Position numbers and translations under genes: made by a program
Assembly: GCA_003255025.1 (NCBI GenBank)
Contig: QANY01013727.1
Coordinates: 1,571,849 to 1,635,848 of the forward strand
Direction of reading: 5' to 3'
DNA length: 64,000 nucleotides
From: Datisca glomerata
Taxonomy: Eukaryota > Streptophyta > Magnoliopsida > Cucurbitales > Datiscaceae
The notes under the pieces: model-generated
Database searches by the model: none
The model's input: the letters and a program-made list of their open reading frames with translations, nothing else
Told to the model about the DNA's origin: nothing
Shown: piece by piece, positions 23,100 through 36,099 of the stretch
Numbering within the stretch: position 1 is the first letter of the stretch
Layout: every line of letters begins with the position of its first letter

Positions 23100-26000
23100 G
23101 CTTAATTTCATTTAATCAATAAAATGAAAAATGTTGTTGACGTGTAAGAGAAAATTATAATCAATATAGATGAAATTATCTCCAATTTCTAAGACGCCAA
23201 AGATATATGAAAGTTAGAAATGTCTTTTCTTTGTTTGAGTGTGTAATCTTGCTGCCTTTTATATAAGCATCTAATTAGTAGACATAATTGGCACATTATT
23301 ATGTGATAAGTAAAATATTATGTATCTCAACAATATGATGCATGTACATCATGATATATCTAATTTATGAGTGCACGAATGCTACACGGCTTTGTTATAC
23401 ATGTGTACAATAATTTATATAATAAAGTCATGGGATAAAACAATTTCTATCTGAATTCTAAACAAAATAAAATTATTAATAACAATAATTCAGAATTTGT
23501 AAGGAGAGGTGGTAAGAAAACAACATGTATATTGTAGAGGGACATTATAGCATTAACGAAATAGATTGGTGGTCTTTTATGTCAAATGAAAGTTTCTCTA
23601 TGATTCCTACTTTTCATATATTCTAATGTCATATTTATTTACTGGATTTAAACTATCAATCCTAAAGATTTGGACTTATAATTTAATTCTAGTGTTTATT
23701 AAATTAAATATATGTAAATACACATCATAAACTTAATTTTTATCCAAATCATTAATCTAAAAGTTCAATCCACATCTTTATTTAAGAATTTAGTAAACAT
23801 GTCCTATTTCCAATATCATTCACATATCAGTCTTGTGCAACTCACTGTTCATATAGAATTAAATACATAACCGATCTGATTAGCTAAAACATTAAACTAG
23901 CTGACATTATTCAAAAATCCAATAAAAAAGAAACAAATATTTCCAGAATATATGATAAAATGACAAATTACATAATTCAGGATTAGGTTTAGATCAAACT
24001 GAGGGCGGACAGAGCTTCGGTAGGACATGTGTAGGTGGATGATAAGAAGATGAGGGAATGCAACATTTTTTTATCGGATGTCCTCGAAGGGACAGGGAAT
24101 GCAACATGTAAGTTATAAGAAAATGCTGACAAAAAGCATGGAAATGGAAACTAAAGATCAGACTTTAGACCCCACTCCCCCTTTCCTCTAGTCTTGTCAC
24201 CGTCTCTTCACTGTTCTCTCTCATAGGCGAAAAACACTAACAAATGAAGGTTGTAAAATATCATATAAAATAGTTCATCATTAAAAATTAAAAAAAATAG
24301 TGAATTAGTGAAAAGGTCATCACGAACAAAATGAATCTCTCTCCCTCAGCTAACATTTTTGTGAAAATGCATAAGGAAAGAAAACCTTAAAACTAAGCTC
24401 TTTCACGTGACGATCTAATGAAATCTTACGAAATGACCTGTCCGCTATAAAAATTAAGAGAAAATCATCGTAATATATATGAGATTTACAAAATATAAAG
24501 AATCACGAAAGTCAAAATCAGAAGTAAGTTTTTTATGCTTGTGATTTAGACTTAATCTTAAATTCATGCTTGATTTTTCAAAAATTTGTGATTGTTATGA
24601 ATCTTTTCTGAGTTTATCTGAGTCTATTTTACGAGTTAACAATTTGTCCCTCTTATTTGCTCTATTTTCTAGAGGTAAATCTGTGTATTTTCTATATTCT
24701 GCAGATTTCTCGTGCTTAAGATTTATTATGTGATATATTATCATTTACTCTGAGTACATAGTTATATACTACATAATTATATATACTATACAACTACATA
24801 CTATTTTGTATGTTATCGTAATATATTGATTGTTATTATTATTTTTTTGTTCTTAAATACAAGATGATTAATAATCTATAGTTCACCTTTATGATGCTAG
24901 TAGATGAAAGGAGAATTGCATTAACTATTAATTAATGTAATTATTTGTTGTAATATGCATCACATAATGTATTTTTAAGTAGAAATGAGAATATTTGTGA
25001 CCAAGTTTATCATGTCAATAAGAATTTTCAGCATCAAGTTTATTAGTAATGTTAAAACTTTCAATAATATATATTTATATACGCACAGTATAGTACCTTA
25101 CGTCTTGACACCATGATTCAAGTATCATAAAGATCACATATTTTAAAAAGATAAAATTTTATATCTATCATTGTAAAGTTATTATAAATTCTCAAATCAT
25201 TTCAATCCATCATTTAATCATAAAATAATGTCAATCATTGAAAATCATATGTAGTATATATTTATGTACTTATAGTACATAATTTCATATCCATCACTTG
25301 AAAAATATTTATGAAATATTATACACATCATCATAAAATCAGTATAAGTTATTAAAATCATTTCAATATATACTTTTATCATAAAAGAATATCATAGCAA
25401 CTATGAGTACATAAATATATACTATCACTATATAATAATGTACTATGAGCACATAGCTATAATAAAAAGATGTTAATAGTAATATACTAATGAGTACATA
25501 AATATATACTATTAGTGTGCAAATATAAATACAATTTACAATTATATGCCTATAGTATATGGTTATATAGTATATGACATCAATTTTGAAAATCTGTAGA
25601 AAACAGTATACACACAAAATCTTCAAAAAATGAAAATTATAGAAAATGTAAATGAAACTTAAAATCTCTAAAATTTAAAATGAGATACGACATACAAACT
25701 CATACTCTTGAACAATTTTGTAACGAAATGTCATAAAAGAGAAACCCAAATCAAATAATTTTGGCCGCGAGATGAAACCAAAATCAACAAAAAAATATCA
25801 TGTTATTTATGTTATAGATTTGAAGGAATAACGAATTGGAGAAGAATATCAAAAGCTGAAATAAAAAAAGCACAAAATCTGTCATACCATTGACATGTAA
25901 AGGACGAAAAACATGAAGAAGTTGCGAAGAATGACACGAAAAAGAAGGAAGAAAAACCTAAAATAACATATCTGTTATAATAGGGGCATAAAAGTAAAAC

Positions 26001-26519
26001 AACAAAGACCATCTTAACTACCTAATTTTTCTCTCCTCAATTTCGGTCATATATGCAAAGTAGCAAAAAAAAGGACATTAAACAAAAGTAATACTTAAAC
26101 TAGGTTAAATACTTAATTTTCCCTATCACAATTAAATGTTTCTAATATAAGTTGCCATATCTAGACCATTATCTCACATCTGAACGGTTTAGATCTAATC
26201 AGGATATAAATAAAAAAAAATATTTTTTAATCAAAATAAATTTGAGCCGTTTATTTTTTAGAACAGACGGTTTAGATGCACAACCAACATGAGCCCTTCT
26301 TGGTCAACAACACAAGAGGGGACCTCTACTCATTTAATTTAGGTGTCCTTATATTTGGTCATTAATTTTTTTTATATTAATATGATTTTTGAAGTTTTAA
26401 GTCACTTTCAATTTAGCTATTTGATCTAGTGTTGTTGAATCCTTATGTCACATCTATATATGATAGTTTACAATAACGAGATTGTACGAAGTAAAAACGT
26501 AAAACATCAAGTTGTGTCG
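23100..26519. other. AT-rich region without recognisable genes
   Basis: Both strands lack coding similarity. Tyrosine/isoleucine-rich frames near 25363-25626 come from (ATAGTATATA)-like low-complexity DNA. GAGTACATA(G/A) phrases recur at about 24757, 25402, 25447 and 25492. A pyrimidine-rich patch with a GTTCTCTCTCATAGG phrase lies at 24170-24240. No termini, RNA genes or promoters can be assigned. Confidence 0.6.
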
Positions 26520-26522
26520 TGA

Positions 26523-29340
26523 TGTAGCGGATGCTTCTACAATAAAGACAGACAAAATAGAAAAACCCACCTAAAAGCATATTGATTTACACACGAATAC
26601 TAGAAAATTAAACATCAAATGTTTGTTGATTCCTAACAAAGAATACCAAAAAATATTGGAGAGGAGATATTCTGATCTCTGGAATATTATTAAATTGAGA
26701 CTAGTTTTTATCTTAAATCATAGGAGCCAATTTATCGGCTTCAAAAAACCCTAATTACTAATTAAAACATTCTAACTTCTCTAAACTATTTGGATTTTAT
26801 ATTCAAATTTTTAAAGCCTAAAATATCATCTAAACAAGGAAAAATGCCAACTCTACCTAAAGTTTCAAAAGCGATAAAAACTGAAAATCAAAATACAAAC
26901 CTAAAAATTATTCCAAATTATATCCTACATTACTCTCCTCTTCTTGGAGAAAATTCATCCTTGAGTTTATTGATTGATATTGAAGTCTTTCGCTCTATAT
27001 GAAGAGATATTTGCAAAAATGTTTTTGGTGTATACTCCATAAGAAACATATCTCGAAATTTTGACTTCCGGTCTTCAAATGCTTTATGATATTAAAGAAT
27101 CAAAGATTTTGAACTTAAATGAAGATCTTCAACTCCAATAAAATCTAGGTATTATGATGGAACATCATGAAATTGTTGAAAATTTTGGAGTCGGAGTTCA
27201 TCATTCTCTTGTTGGCACTTTACTCTACATGTCCATCAAAATTCTCTACTGTTTCAAGTTCAAGCTGCTCGTTACTGTAAACATAAGTCAGCGATGATAT
27301 ATCACCTACGATGATTGCTCGCAAATCGTTTCATGGTCGTCAATGTATGACGCATTACCTGCACTTGGGCTTTTTTCGAAATAAACTTGGTTGCAGCTAG
27401 CTTCTCCATCACCAAAGAATTAAGCACCTTCTCTAGGACCATAACCTAGTTGAGACTTCTAGATGCGTTTTCACTAGTTGTTGATGGATTTACAGTTTTT
27501 GCGATTGGTCTACGAGATTACTAAGGTTGCTGCTAACATTACATTTGTCAAACATTTTGCCATCTTACAAGAGATCAACTGTTTTTCTAAGTTTATACTC
27601 TTCTGTATGCATCCTAAATAGATATTGGATAAAAGATATTAAAAACATCTTGAAATTGAGACTACATATACCTCTGATATATCTCAACATTTAGTAATAG
27701 TATAAGCATCCACCCTATTAGTTCCCTATTGTATATTTTGCAACCTTTGATTCATCATGCAATAACTATACGGTAAAAATGCTGATGTCATGCATCTTTT
27801 CATTTTTTCATGTGTTTAATATTGATTTCCCTTGTCGACCCTTGATAAGTTTTCGTTGCTGCTACCATGTCGTAGCACTACCCCGAAGCTTTGATGCCAT
27901 TAGTACCACTTTTTTATCCTACAGGTCTCCTTTGAAATCCAATACTTCTTCAATAGTTAGATCCAATTAGGAAACTTCTTTGGTTGAAGAGTTCCATGAA
28001 ACTTAAGAACCTTAGGACGGTTATGGTTTCTTCATTTGTTTTTGTTGGCCAAGAAGGTAGAAAGGGCTTTTTCAATTGTGTCATATGTTGGTCCAACTGA
28101 TTACACGGTCACATCCACATGCTTTTTCTAAAGTTACATTGTTTGTTAAGCGTCTCTTTGACAGCATGTTGTCAGGAATGGATGTGACTCTGAACCAACT
28201 GATGTAGTAAAAAGTTTTACAAGAATGACACGTACGAAAAGTTAGAAACAACTTCTAAAAGATTATTGCTTCATACACGAATATCTGACAATTAGACATC
28301 AAACATTCGTTAATTCTTAATAAAGAATACTAAAAATTTGGAGAAAAGAGATACTCTGAATTATTATTAAATATTAAACCAAGACAAATTTTTCAAAGGT
28401 GTCTATTTAAAGGTTTCGAAAAAATCTAAACTACTAACTAAAACATTTTAAAATTGACCTAATCCACATTTTGTCATCAGTGGGATTTATTATCAAATTT
28501 CATACCCTAACATGTCATCTAAACAAGGAAAAAACCGACTCTACCTAAAGTTTTGAAAATAATAAAATGTTAGAAGTAGGCTAGTTTTGAGTCCCTATTT
28601 TCAGTCCTTGGATGATCTTTCGGGTCTTAGTACAATGGATTCCATAGGCTTTTCCCGTGCTCTTCCAAACGAAGTATCTCAAATGACTTGTCATGGACTT
28701 ATGCGATGAAGAATGATTTGCTCGGGAAACCTTTTTTTGCTTATGTGGATGGGTCGCTTCAATTTCCCAAGACTAGACAAAGGGATTTTCCTACAAAAGA
28801 TGAAAAGTGCTTAGCTTCAAATGGGATTACTTGTGTACTTCCTTTGCAATTCATCTTAAAATTTGTCTATATCGTGCCATATCATTATTCCTATCAGGCC
28901 ATTTTAGTAGTCTTCTTAAAAAATTTCTACATGAGAATTTGAAGGTATTGATAAAACACGACGGAGTAACAAAATTGACTATGATTTAAAAATTACTTTG
29001 AAATCCAAAATTTCTTCAACAGCACAGATCTAGTCAAGAAACTAATTTGGTTGAAGAGTGCAAACTCAGGGACTTTAGGACGATTAAGGTTCCGTTGGCC
29101 AAGAGCGTAGCAAGTTGCTCCATCGATTGTGTCAGTCGCTGCTCTAACTGATTACACGGCCACGTCCATAGGCTTCTTCTTTGGGTACCTCGTTTGCTGG
29201 GCCTCTCATGTTGGCGGCATGCTATTAGTAACAAATGTGACTTTGATACCAAGTGACATAGTGAAAAGTTTTACAAGAAAGACACGTACATAAAATTAGA
29301 AACATTCTTATTCTTAATAAAGAATTGTTAAGATTGTGCC
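26523..29340 (-). mobile_element. three-LTR array of a non-autonomous LTR retroelement
   Basis: Homologous LTR-like segments occur at about 26523-26895, 28203-28585 and 29262-29335 (truncated). They share CAAATG(T)TTGTT, TAA(T/C)AAAGAATAC and CATCTAAACAAGGAAAAA blocks and read ...CTACATCA on the minus strand. Next to the last two, on the minus strand, are primer-site-like sequences (GGTATCAAAGTC at about 29240-29251; a degenerate one at about 28186-28200). The adjoining 260 bp of internal sequence is also duplicated (27950-28210 and 29020-29265). No pol was found, so it is non-autonomous and probably extended by LTR-LTR recombination. Confidence 0.6.
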
Positions 29341-30028
29341 CGAAAAAATATTGAAATTATATCGTATTTATCAAGACATTTAATTTTGATTATTAATAAA
29401 TAGTTTATTCTCATATTATGTGTGATAGATTCTTGTGAAAAATCCATAAACATAATAATACTTGATTTATTGGTCCTATGAAGTTTGACTTATGGGAACA
29501 ATGTATTTACCAAGAGTTTTTTATGACTTGAAATGTTTACTTTATTCATAGTCTAGTGAAGCTGGACGCCTTAGTAAGATTGACTATGGTTCACTAAATC
29601 TATTCACTACCATAGAAAGGCGTTTTCATGACTGTAGGATATTGGTTTTTAATACAAGTACCTTAAACCTGTCATAAAAAATAATTGTTGAAGCGGTTTC
29701 TTTTGTTTTTAGTTAATATGACAACTTTTAAATAACATGTCATAATATGCTCATCTACTGTGACATGTAATTCTAAAATCTGTCAAAATCATTTTTTTAT
29801 TAGATTATTTTTTACACTTTCATGTTACCTTTATTTATAAAAATACCATGTTTTAATCCTAATCTCTCTCCCTCAACTCTAATCTCTCTCCCTCAACTCC
29901 ATCGAGCCTCCTCTCAACTCCATCTCCCTCGACTCCATCTCTCTCTCCGCCATTGTCGTCTCTTTCTCTGGCTTAGCGTCGTCGCTCTCTCAGCCTTTCT
30001 CCATCACTCTCCATTTATTTCTCTTTCA
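29341..30028. other. non-coding spacer with CT-rich tract
   Basis: AT-rich DNA. TCACTACCATAGAAAGG at about 29605 and repeated TGTCATAA/GTGACATGT phrases (29670-29770) faintly resemble a CACTA end, but no partner end was found. From 29860 a pyrimidine-rich tract of repeated CTCTCTCCCTCAACTC looks like a plant 5' untranslated region. Confidence 0.4.
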
Positions 30029-30029
30029 G

Positions 30030-30560
30030 TCTCCTTAGATTTGGTCTGCTGACAGTGAACGCCTCCACCAGAGAGAGTCGTCTCTCCCTTCTGGTAGTAA
30101 CCTCAAGCTCCCATTAAAGCTGCCGTGAAGCTTGCGCAACCCCCCACAAAAACAGGTGAGCTCAACCCTAAGTTCACGATTTTAGTTTTAGATTTGTATC
30201 TTGTTTCAGATCTAATTTGAGATTTGAGATTTGAGATTTTTTAGGAATTTGTTTATTCAAGAGGAGATCGCTGAGATTTGGGATTTTCTCTGTCGCTCTT
30301 CATCTCTTTCTCTCTTCGTCTCCTTTGATCTAGTCACGCTGACAGCAAGTTCCTCCGCCAAGGAGAGTCGTCTCTCCCTTCCGGTAGTAACCTCAAGCTC
30401 CGATCGAAGCTGCCCTAAAGCTTGCGCAACCCCACACAAAAATAGGTGAGCTAAAACCTAAGTTCACGATTTTGGTTTTAGATATGTATTTTGTTTCAGA
30501 TCTAATTTGAGATTTGGAATTTTTTAGGGATTTGGTTATTCAAGAGGAAGCAAAAACCAA
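30030..30560 (+). repeat. 290-bp tandem duplication with splice-donor-like sites
   Basis: The block starting TCTCCTTAGATTTGGTC at 30030 recurs at 30319. GAGAGTCGTCTCTCCCTTC, GTAACCTCAAGCTC, AGCTTGCGCAACC and TTCACGATTTT.GTTTTAGAT are shared, all 290 bp apart. Both copies carry AGGTGAGCT (30155 and 30445) just after the CT-rich/GC-richer segment and before a T-rich stretch, the layout of a plant first exon and its 5' splice site. No clear coding sequence is attached. Confidence 0.7.
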
Positions 30561-31322
30561 CTCAAAGTTTTGGTATTTTTTAGGGATCTGTGCTTCTCAT
30601 GGAGGTTTTACATGAAACTGTTTTTGAGTGAGTTGTCTTGTACAGTCTGCTTTCTCATATTTTATTTTTGTCGTTGGATGATACGTGAGATCCGTTGTTT
30701 GTGTTTATTTTTTGTTGTTTGTTTTGTAATTTTTGTTTTGATGTGAGATCTGTTGTTTTTCCTTGCGTGATATGTGAGATCTGTATGTCTCATAATCGTA
30801 AGACTATTCATTATCCCAATAACTTGCCTGGATGCTAGCTTTAATTCTTGAATGCATACTTCTGACTTTATTTATATGTTAATGTTATAAATATGCATAA
30901 TGTATCTAGCTAGGGACCTTGAAACAAAATGAATCACGAAGCTTTCTCATCTTGGTCTTTTATAACCGGTGTGCAAATGGTAGAGATACAAATGGATTTA
31001 TACCCTTTGAATATATATGAGTGAATAAATAATACTTTTTACTCAAAAAACAAATGAGAGGAATGAGTGATCTAAAGATTGGAAAATTAATATGCCTGAG
31101 TAAAGAGTTAACAAGTATACACAAAGCTTTTGTGCTTCAAATTTCTGTCTAAAATGGACAAATCTCATGTGGGATTTTTGAATTGATTCAAACAGGATCA
31201 TCCACAAGACACTAATGAGCAAGGAGGTAAGTAATTAAGTAGTCAATTAATGTTGGTCTTAATCACTACACCAAGCTACCTCATCGCTCATGCAACTGAC
31301 TTCCACCATTGAAGAATACACA
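30561..31322. other. intron-like/intergenic DNA up to the viral junction
   Basis: T-rich sequence with GTGAGATCTGTTGTTT repeated (30686 and 30744) and no coding signal. Pararetroviral sequence becomes recognisable at about 31323. The 31255-31322 stretch between is unassigned. Confidence 0.5.
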
Positions 31323-32299
31323 AAGCTGCAACAAGGTTGGTCAGGTTGTTCAGATGTGGCAGATGAGTCAGACTCAGATGTGGTAGATGAGTCAGACTCA
31401 GATGTAGAAATATATGCAACATCATCATCTGAATTGGTAGTGGATCTGTTTTCAGATAGGCAATTCATGATTTTCTGTTGAGTTTCATCATCGAGGGCTA
31501 ACTCATGAATGCAGTTCATGGCGTCAGTAATGATAAAATCAGGTTTAATTACTAAGGTAATCTTGGTGTACCATTTCTGGAAGCTTACCTGGTTTAGAAG
31601 TATTAAATACTGATTATTCTCCTTTGGCTGATCTTGTAAGATGTGATAAGGCTGATCTGGAGAAGTCAAAGTCTGACTTTGACTAGGAGATGGATGATCT
31701 GGTGCAGTCAAAGGTTGACCTTGACTTTAACATGGCTGATCTGGTGAAGGCAGATCTGGGAAGTCTACATGGATTTTTCCTTTTGCTGTAGACTGTTTTA
31801 CGAGATTAAAATCTTGGGAAAGGATTTGATTCGCAGTCTTTAGCTGCTGAATTTCAGATTTAATAATATTAATCTCCATTTTCATATCAGAAATTGTAAC
31901 AGGTTTGTGAGGTATGTAATCCTGTTGAATACGGTTTAACAGTTTTTTCATACTTTAATTTTCTACAGCTCTGATATCAGGAGTGGAATATTCCTTATAG
32001 TAAGTTTCTGAAAACTTGAGCTTCATCTCTGGACCAGTTATTTGATCGACTGTGACGAGAAAAGATCGTTGGGTATTAGTTAAGACATTTAGACCTGGCC
32101 CATTCAGCTCTAAACCGTTCATTTCAACTATTACCTTCCAATAGATGGTTTCTGTGATGGCATTACATGTTTTAGAGCTGCAACAAGGTTGGTCAGGTTG
32201 TTCAGATGTGGTAGATGAATCAGACTCAGATGCAGAAATAAATGCAATGTCATCATCTGAATTGGTAGTAGAACTGTCTTCAGATAGGCAGTTAAGGAT
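31323..32299 (-). pseudogene. EPRV block A: linker and protease, rearranged
   Basis: Minus strand. From 32299 downward: the acidic Ser/Asp-rich tail after the zinc knuckle (SDDDVAY-like), then the Lys/Gln-rich presumed coiled linker (IKSEIQQLKTANQILSQD, about 31800-31870), then PSPSQSQ repeats and the start of the protease domain (KWYTKITLVIKPDF). In the 31259-31711 frame the protease is cut right before its catalytic Asp-Ser-Gly and joined at a CIHE/LHE-like microhomology to a second copy of the post-knuckle tail. The protease is catalytically absent. Confidence 0.85.
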
Positions 32300-33440
32300 T
32301 TTCTGTTGAGTTTCATCATCGAGGGCTAACTCATGAAGTTTCTTATTAAATTTAGATCGACATTTGTTGGCAAAATGTCATGTTCAGCCACACTTATAGC
32401 AGATGGTTTTGACTTTGCTGTTATGAGGTTTCTGTGTGGTTGAGATCTATGTTTCGACTCTTTATGTCTGAATTTCTTCTTAGAAAAGTATTTTTTATGC
32501 GGTTTAGAAGGCTTCGAAGAAGTCCTATGAGGTTTGGATGAAGAAGCTGGATACTGAATCTTAGTATCATAGGCAAATTGATTACAGAATTCACCTAATT
32601 ATTTTCTATTTTCAAGATTCTGCTTTCATCATATGTTGTAGTTTCTTTTCATTGCATAATCTCAGTCCTTCTTCGATTACTAGGCAAATGAGATGTTCAT
32701 ATATATATTGATCATAGGGAATATCCATTTGATCATGCTTATCACGGAGTTTTCTGCGTACTCTTTATGTAAAAAGACTTGGGAGACCATCAATGAACTT
32801 TGCCTTCTAGTGTTAACTGTTTGTATCATCTCTCTGCATGACTTTCATCAGAGAGACGTCCTTGTACCACCTGAAGTGAGTAAGAGAGGGACATCTCAAA
32901 TTTTGGAGAAGTTCTCTATGTCTATCATTATTGACAATTCCTGGGCCAAGGAAGTGATGGATAATGGATTGGGCCAGGGTGTAACATGCATCTTCTGTTC
33001 TGGTATGGGTATAAGTAATCGGGTCGATGTTAATTTTGAAGGAATTCAGAATTTCTTGGCGTTGACTTTCAGTGAGACAGTTGTCCCACCAATCTTTCAG
33101 AGTTCCTGTGAATCCATTCACTAGGAACTTGCAAATCTGGTAACCTATATTTTCATTCTATTTACAAACAGAAGAATACATGATCATTTGATGAATGGTC
33201 TCGAAGACTTGATATTATGTTTTGCCATCTATGTTCCATTCATAGATGGTTTTTCTATGGTAAGATTTCTGAGAATGAAGAAAGTCTTCTGAGAATGAAG
33301 AAAGTCTTCTTCATACAAGATATCTTAAGGAGTAAGTTCGGGATAATAATACTTTCTAGGTCCAGTTAAAGCCATACGAGTAGTAGGCTTTTTAGAATAA
33401 CCAGAAGAGATTTTATTGATTGAATCATCAAAATTCTTCT
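32300..33440 (-). pseudogene. EPRV block A: coat protein core and zinc knuckle
   Basis: In caulimovirids the coat protein binds the RNA pregenome through a CCHC knuckle. Here the core appears at 33121-32813 (WWDNCLTESQRQEILNSFK; ITYTHTRTEDACYTLAQSI), then a basic Ser/Lys tract (about 32460-32560), then the knuckle at about 32375-32410. The knuckle CYKCG is followed by two in-frame stops where other copies read through. Frameshifts separate core and tail. Confidence 0.85.
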
Positions 33441-34359
33441 AAAGGTCTAAGATTTGAGATAAAGAATACTCTTCTGGTTCTTTAAGAGGAGGTGAATCAT
33501 CCCGATTCATCATGTTCAGCTGCCCTGAAGAAGATTCAGGAGTGGAGGTCATATCAGGTGTGGAGATCTTTAGATTTTTTATTTTTCCCCTTATAGTTTC
33601 TATAAAATCATCCTTCTGCCTGATGGATTTTAATTTAAAATTCTGAACATCTAAAGGAGGTTTAAGAGTTAAATGTTCAATTACCATTTTTGGTGTTTCT
33701 GGTGGAGGAGTTCTAGTTTGTATCTCCTAAATTTGACAAACCTGATCCTCTATCCTAGTTAACTGTGTTCCTACAGTTTGAAGGAAGATGTTGGTGTAAT
33801 TGTTCTGTTTTGTTAAGGGTAGAATATCTTTAACCTTAATAGGGTCCTGATGGTTGATCTTTTCTGGAACCTCAGTATAGGGGTTAATGGCCAAGGATTT
33901 TTGGTTTCTTGTCCCGGAGCAAGCTCTGACGATAAGGGCGGTGGATGTATAGCCTGGTAGGTTCTACCACTAGTGGGGATCCATGTTTTCTTTATATTGG
34001 TCATAATTTATAACTGTTGGTCATCCTTTATTTTGACTCTTTGGGTGGGCTGGTAATACCATTCAGGAAATGACTGAAGGCGTTGATCATGTTCTAACTG
34101 GAAGTAGCATAGATTTTTCAGATCTAAAAGCTGTTGAGAATTATGGTTGGAGAAATATAAATCCCTAAAATCCTTATAATTTGGTTGCATGAAGTCCTGG
34201 TGAAGACTTTGTCTTAATACACTATTGGGTGTAAAATCCATCTAAATCTAGAATTTCATGCCACTGGCGGTTGGGCTCATTGGCCTTCTGTTCATGGTAG
34301 ATTCATAAACACCATGGGGAATCTAATTCTCGCTGATGTGAATTCCTCTAATCTGATCT
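33439..34359 (-). pseudogene. EPRV block A: linker and coat protein N-terminal region
   Basis: From 34241 down: the conserved linker MDFTPNSVLRQSLHQDF and LQSFPEWYYQPTQRVKI; then 34004-33813 (GRTYQAIHPPPLSSELAPGQ); then a Pro/Lys-rich stretch and 33687-33439 (LKPPLDVQNFKLKS; EEYSLSQILDL). These blocks recur in blocks B, C and D in the same order and lie between movement protein and capsid core. Stops at about 34005 and 33730 and a frame change break it. Confidence 0.8.
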
Positions 34360-35255
34360 TTCAGGAGAAAAAAGTGATCAGATTCTTCTGATCCTAGTGG
34401 GTTACCTATGGATGCCCTAAAGGTTTTGGGTATTTCTACCTTATAGGGAGCAATACTACGGTTGCTGAGACAAGAATGACTTCTGGTCAGAGGCAAAGGT
34501 GGTTTCTAAAAATGAAGATAGACATTTTCTCCTTGAGTTTGGCTGACATCTTCGAGGGATCGTCTGATGACAAGTCTGGTTGGGACAGCCTGAGAGATTT
34601 TTCAGGTGTCAGGAAAGGTGTTTCAGACCAAGAAATCATGTGGGGAACAACAACTTGTCTGTTGAAAATATTAGTATCAATAACGACTGTATGTCCTTAC
34701 TCACTTTACTTTCTGGTATAAGGATTTAAGGTTGTCAGAACCTTAAGATGAATCCTAAATAGGATTGCAAAGGGAGAAGATCCTGGTAGATAATCATAGC
34801 CATGAGATTGAACTCTCAGTTCAAAAACTTTGGCTAGATTACTGTCAGACAGTGCAATACTTAAATTAAGATAAATATTAAAATAAACGGGTCCATGAGA
34901 TAAACTAGTCTCTATGGTTCCCATGAGGGAAGCTTTCTAGTTCAAACACCTACCATCTCTATGGGTGTACTGTATGCTGGTGTTCTGTCCTAGCAGAGTT
35001 AATGGTTTTAATGAAATTTTCACTAAGCCTATACGCACATATTTGTATTTTTGCATGAATGGATATAAATCATGCAAATGCAACAGATAAATGACTTCAT
35101 CATTATGTTGTAATGGAATATCATATTCAAAAGTTTTAATGATTCTACTGCTAGTAAAATGAAATGTTCCAATTTTATAAATTGTGTCGGCTTTTACCTT
35201 AGGTATAGTCCGTTTGCTATGGATTTTATAGATGCAGAGCTAAGTTCAGACATGT
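34360..35255 (-). pseudogene. EPRV block A: movement protein
   Basis: 30K-superfamily movement protein, which enlarges plasmodesmata for cell-to-cell spread. Diagnostic stretch in the 34924-34706 frame: GTIETSLSHGPVYFNIYLNL, then SHGYDYLPGSSPFAILFRIH. The N-terminus (ATG at 35253-35255) is badly decayed, with a deletion after SIANG. The C-terminal part (about 34620-34400) is frameshifted. Confidence 0.85.
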
Positions 35256-35315
35256 GTGTGTGACCATGTATGCCTAATGTAAAGAGAATAAAAATAATAG
35301 TATGACCAAGACTAA

Positions 35316-35332
35316 TCATGGCTCTAATCCTA
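35316..35332 (-). promoter_or_regulatory. EPRV primer-binding site, degenerate
   Basis: On the minus strand TAGGATTAGAGCCATGA, aligned with the tRNA-Met-type TGGTATCAGAGCCATGA seen in better copies. It lies about 60 bp before the movement protein start, as in the other blocks. Confidence 0.75.
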
Positions 35333-36099
35333 ACTTACGGTTAAGCAACGCGCACCCATGAATTGAGGAGGCTAAATACTGCAGGTCCAGTCAATTCAGG
35401 TAACAAAATAACTCACTGAGCACGTCTGTCAACGTTTTACAAGGGTTAACGGTTCCAATGCAATCTCTGCTTAACGGACCTTACCTAGACGCGACTTGGG
35501 TGACGTCTCACTCAGTGTTCATTGATTGTTTCTTGGACTTACTGTAGTCTACAGTGAGTGCTTCCTCAACCTTAACAATTACACATTGAGTGCCTTCGAG
35601 TTAGGAACATGATCATGACTAGTGGAGACTATAGTCATGGTTATATGCAGTTTACATTAGTTCATACATGGTCTTATAAACAACTACTGTTTAAATTAAA
35701 AAGAAAGACTTACGGTTAGGGAGCACTAGAGCTCCTAAGAACAACAACATTATTTACTTGTAGTCGTGCATATGAAGGTAGTGGTGGCAAGATGAGTAGA
35801 GAGAGAGTGTAGGCAAAGGAATCAATTACTCAGCACATGATGATCCTAATACAAGCTAAAGGGAAAACGATGATCCTCAACAAGGGTGAGGTACCGTTTT
35901 ATAATGAAAAGAAAGCAACTAAACTTAACTTGAGTTCATAAAGTAACTAGAGGACATAGTAAACTAACCATGGTGCAAGTACAATTATTACAAGTCATTA
36001 TTCTACAAGTAGTGTGGTTACATGAGAGATGTCCACTTGTTCAGTTGGAATCTACTGTGACAAAAGTAGATTTGTTTGCTTCTGATGTTGCATGAGTCT
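35333..36099 (-). promoter_or_regulatory. EPRV block A intergenic region (promoter and leader)
   Basis: Minus-strand order: end of second ORF, then a TATA box (TATAAAA, 35897-35903 inverted) with CATTA before it, then about 560 bp of leader to the primer site. The leader contains the near-palindrome ACTGTAGACTACAGT (about 35545) and a TGACGTC-like variant. The AATAAA signal present at the corresponding place in blocks B and D is lost here. Confidence 0.7.

Noticed and set aside
25363..25626. Tyr/Ile-rich 87-codon protein
   Set aside because: Artefact of AT-rich ATAGTATATA-type sequence.
32693..33124. Plus-strand 143-codon frame and its repeated look-alikes at 49287-49664 and 59343-59747
   Set aside because: They are antisense shadows of the viral coat protein and recur only because the coat gene recurs.
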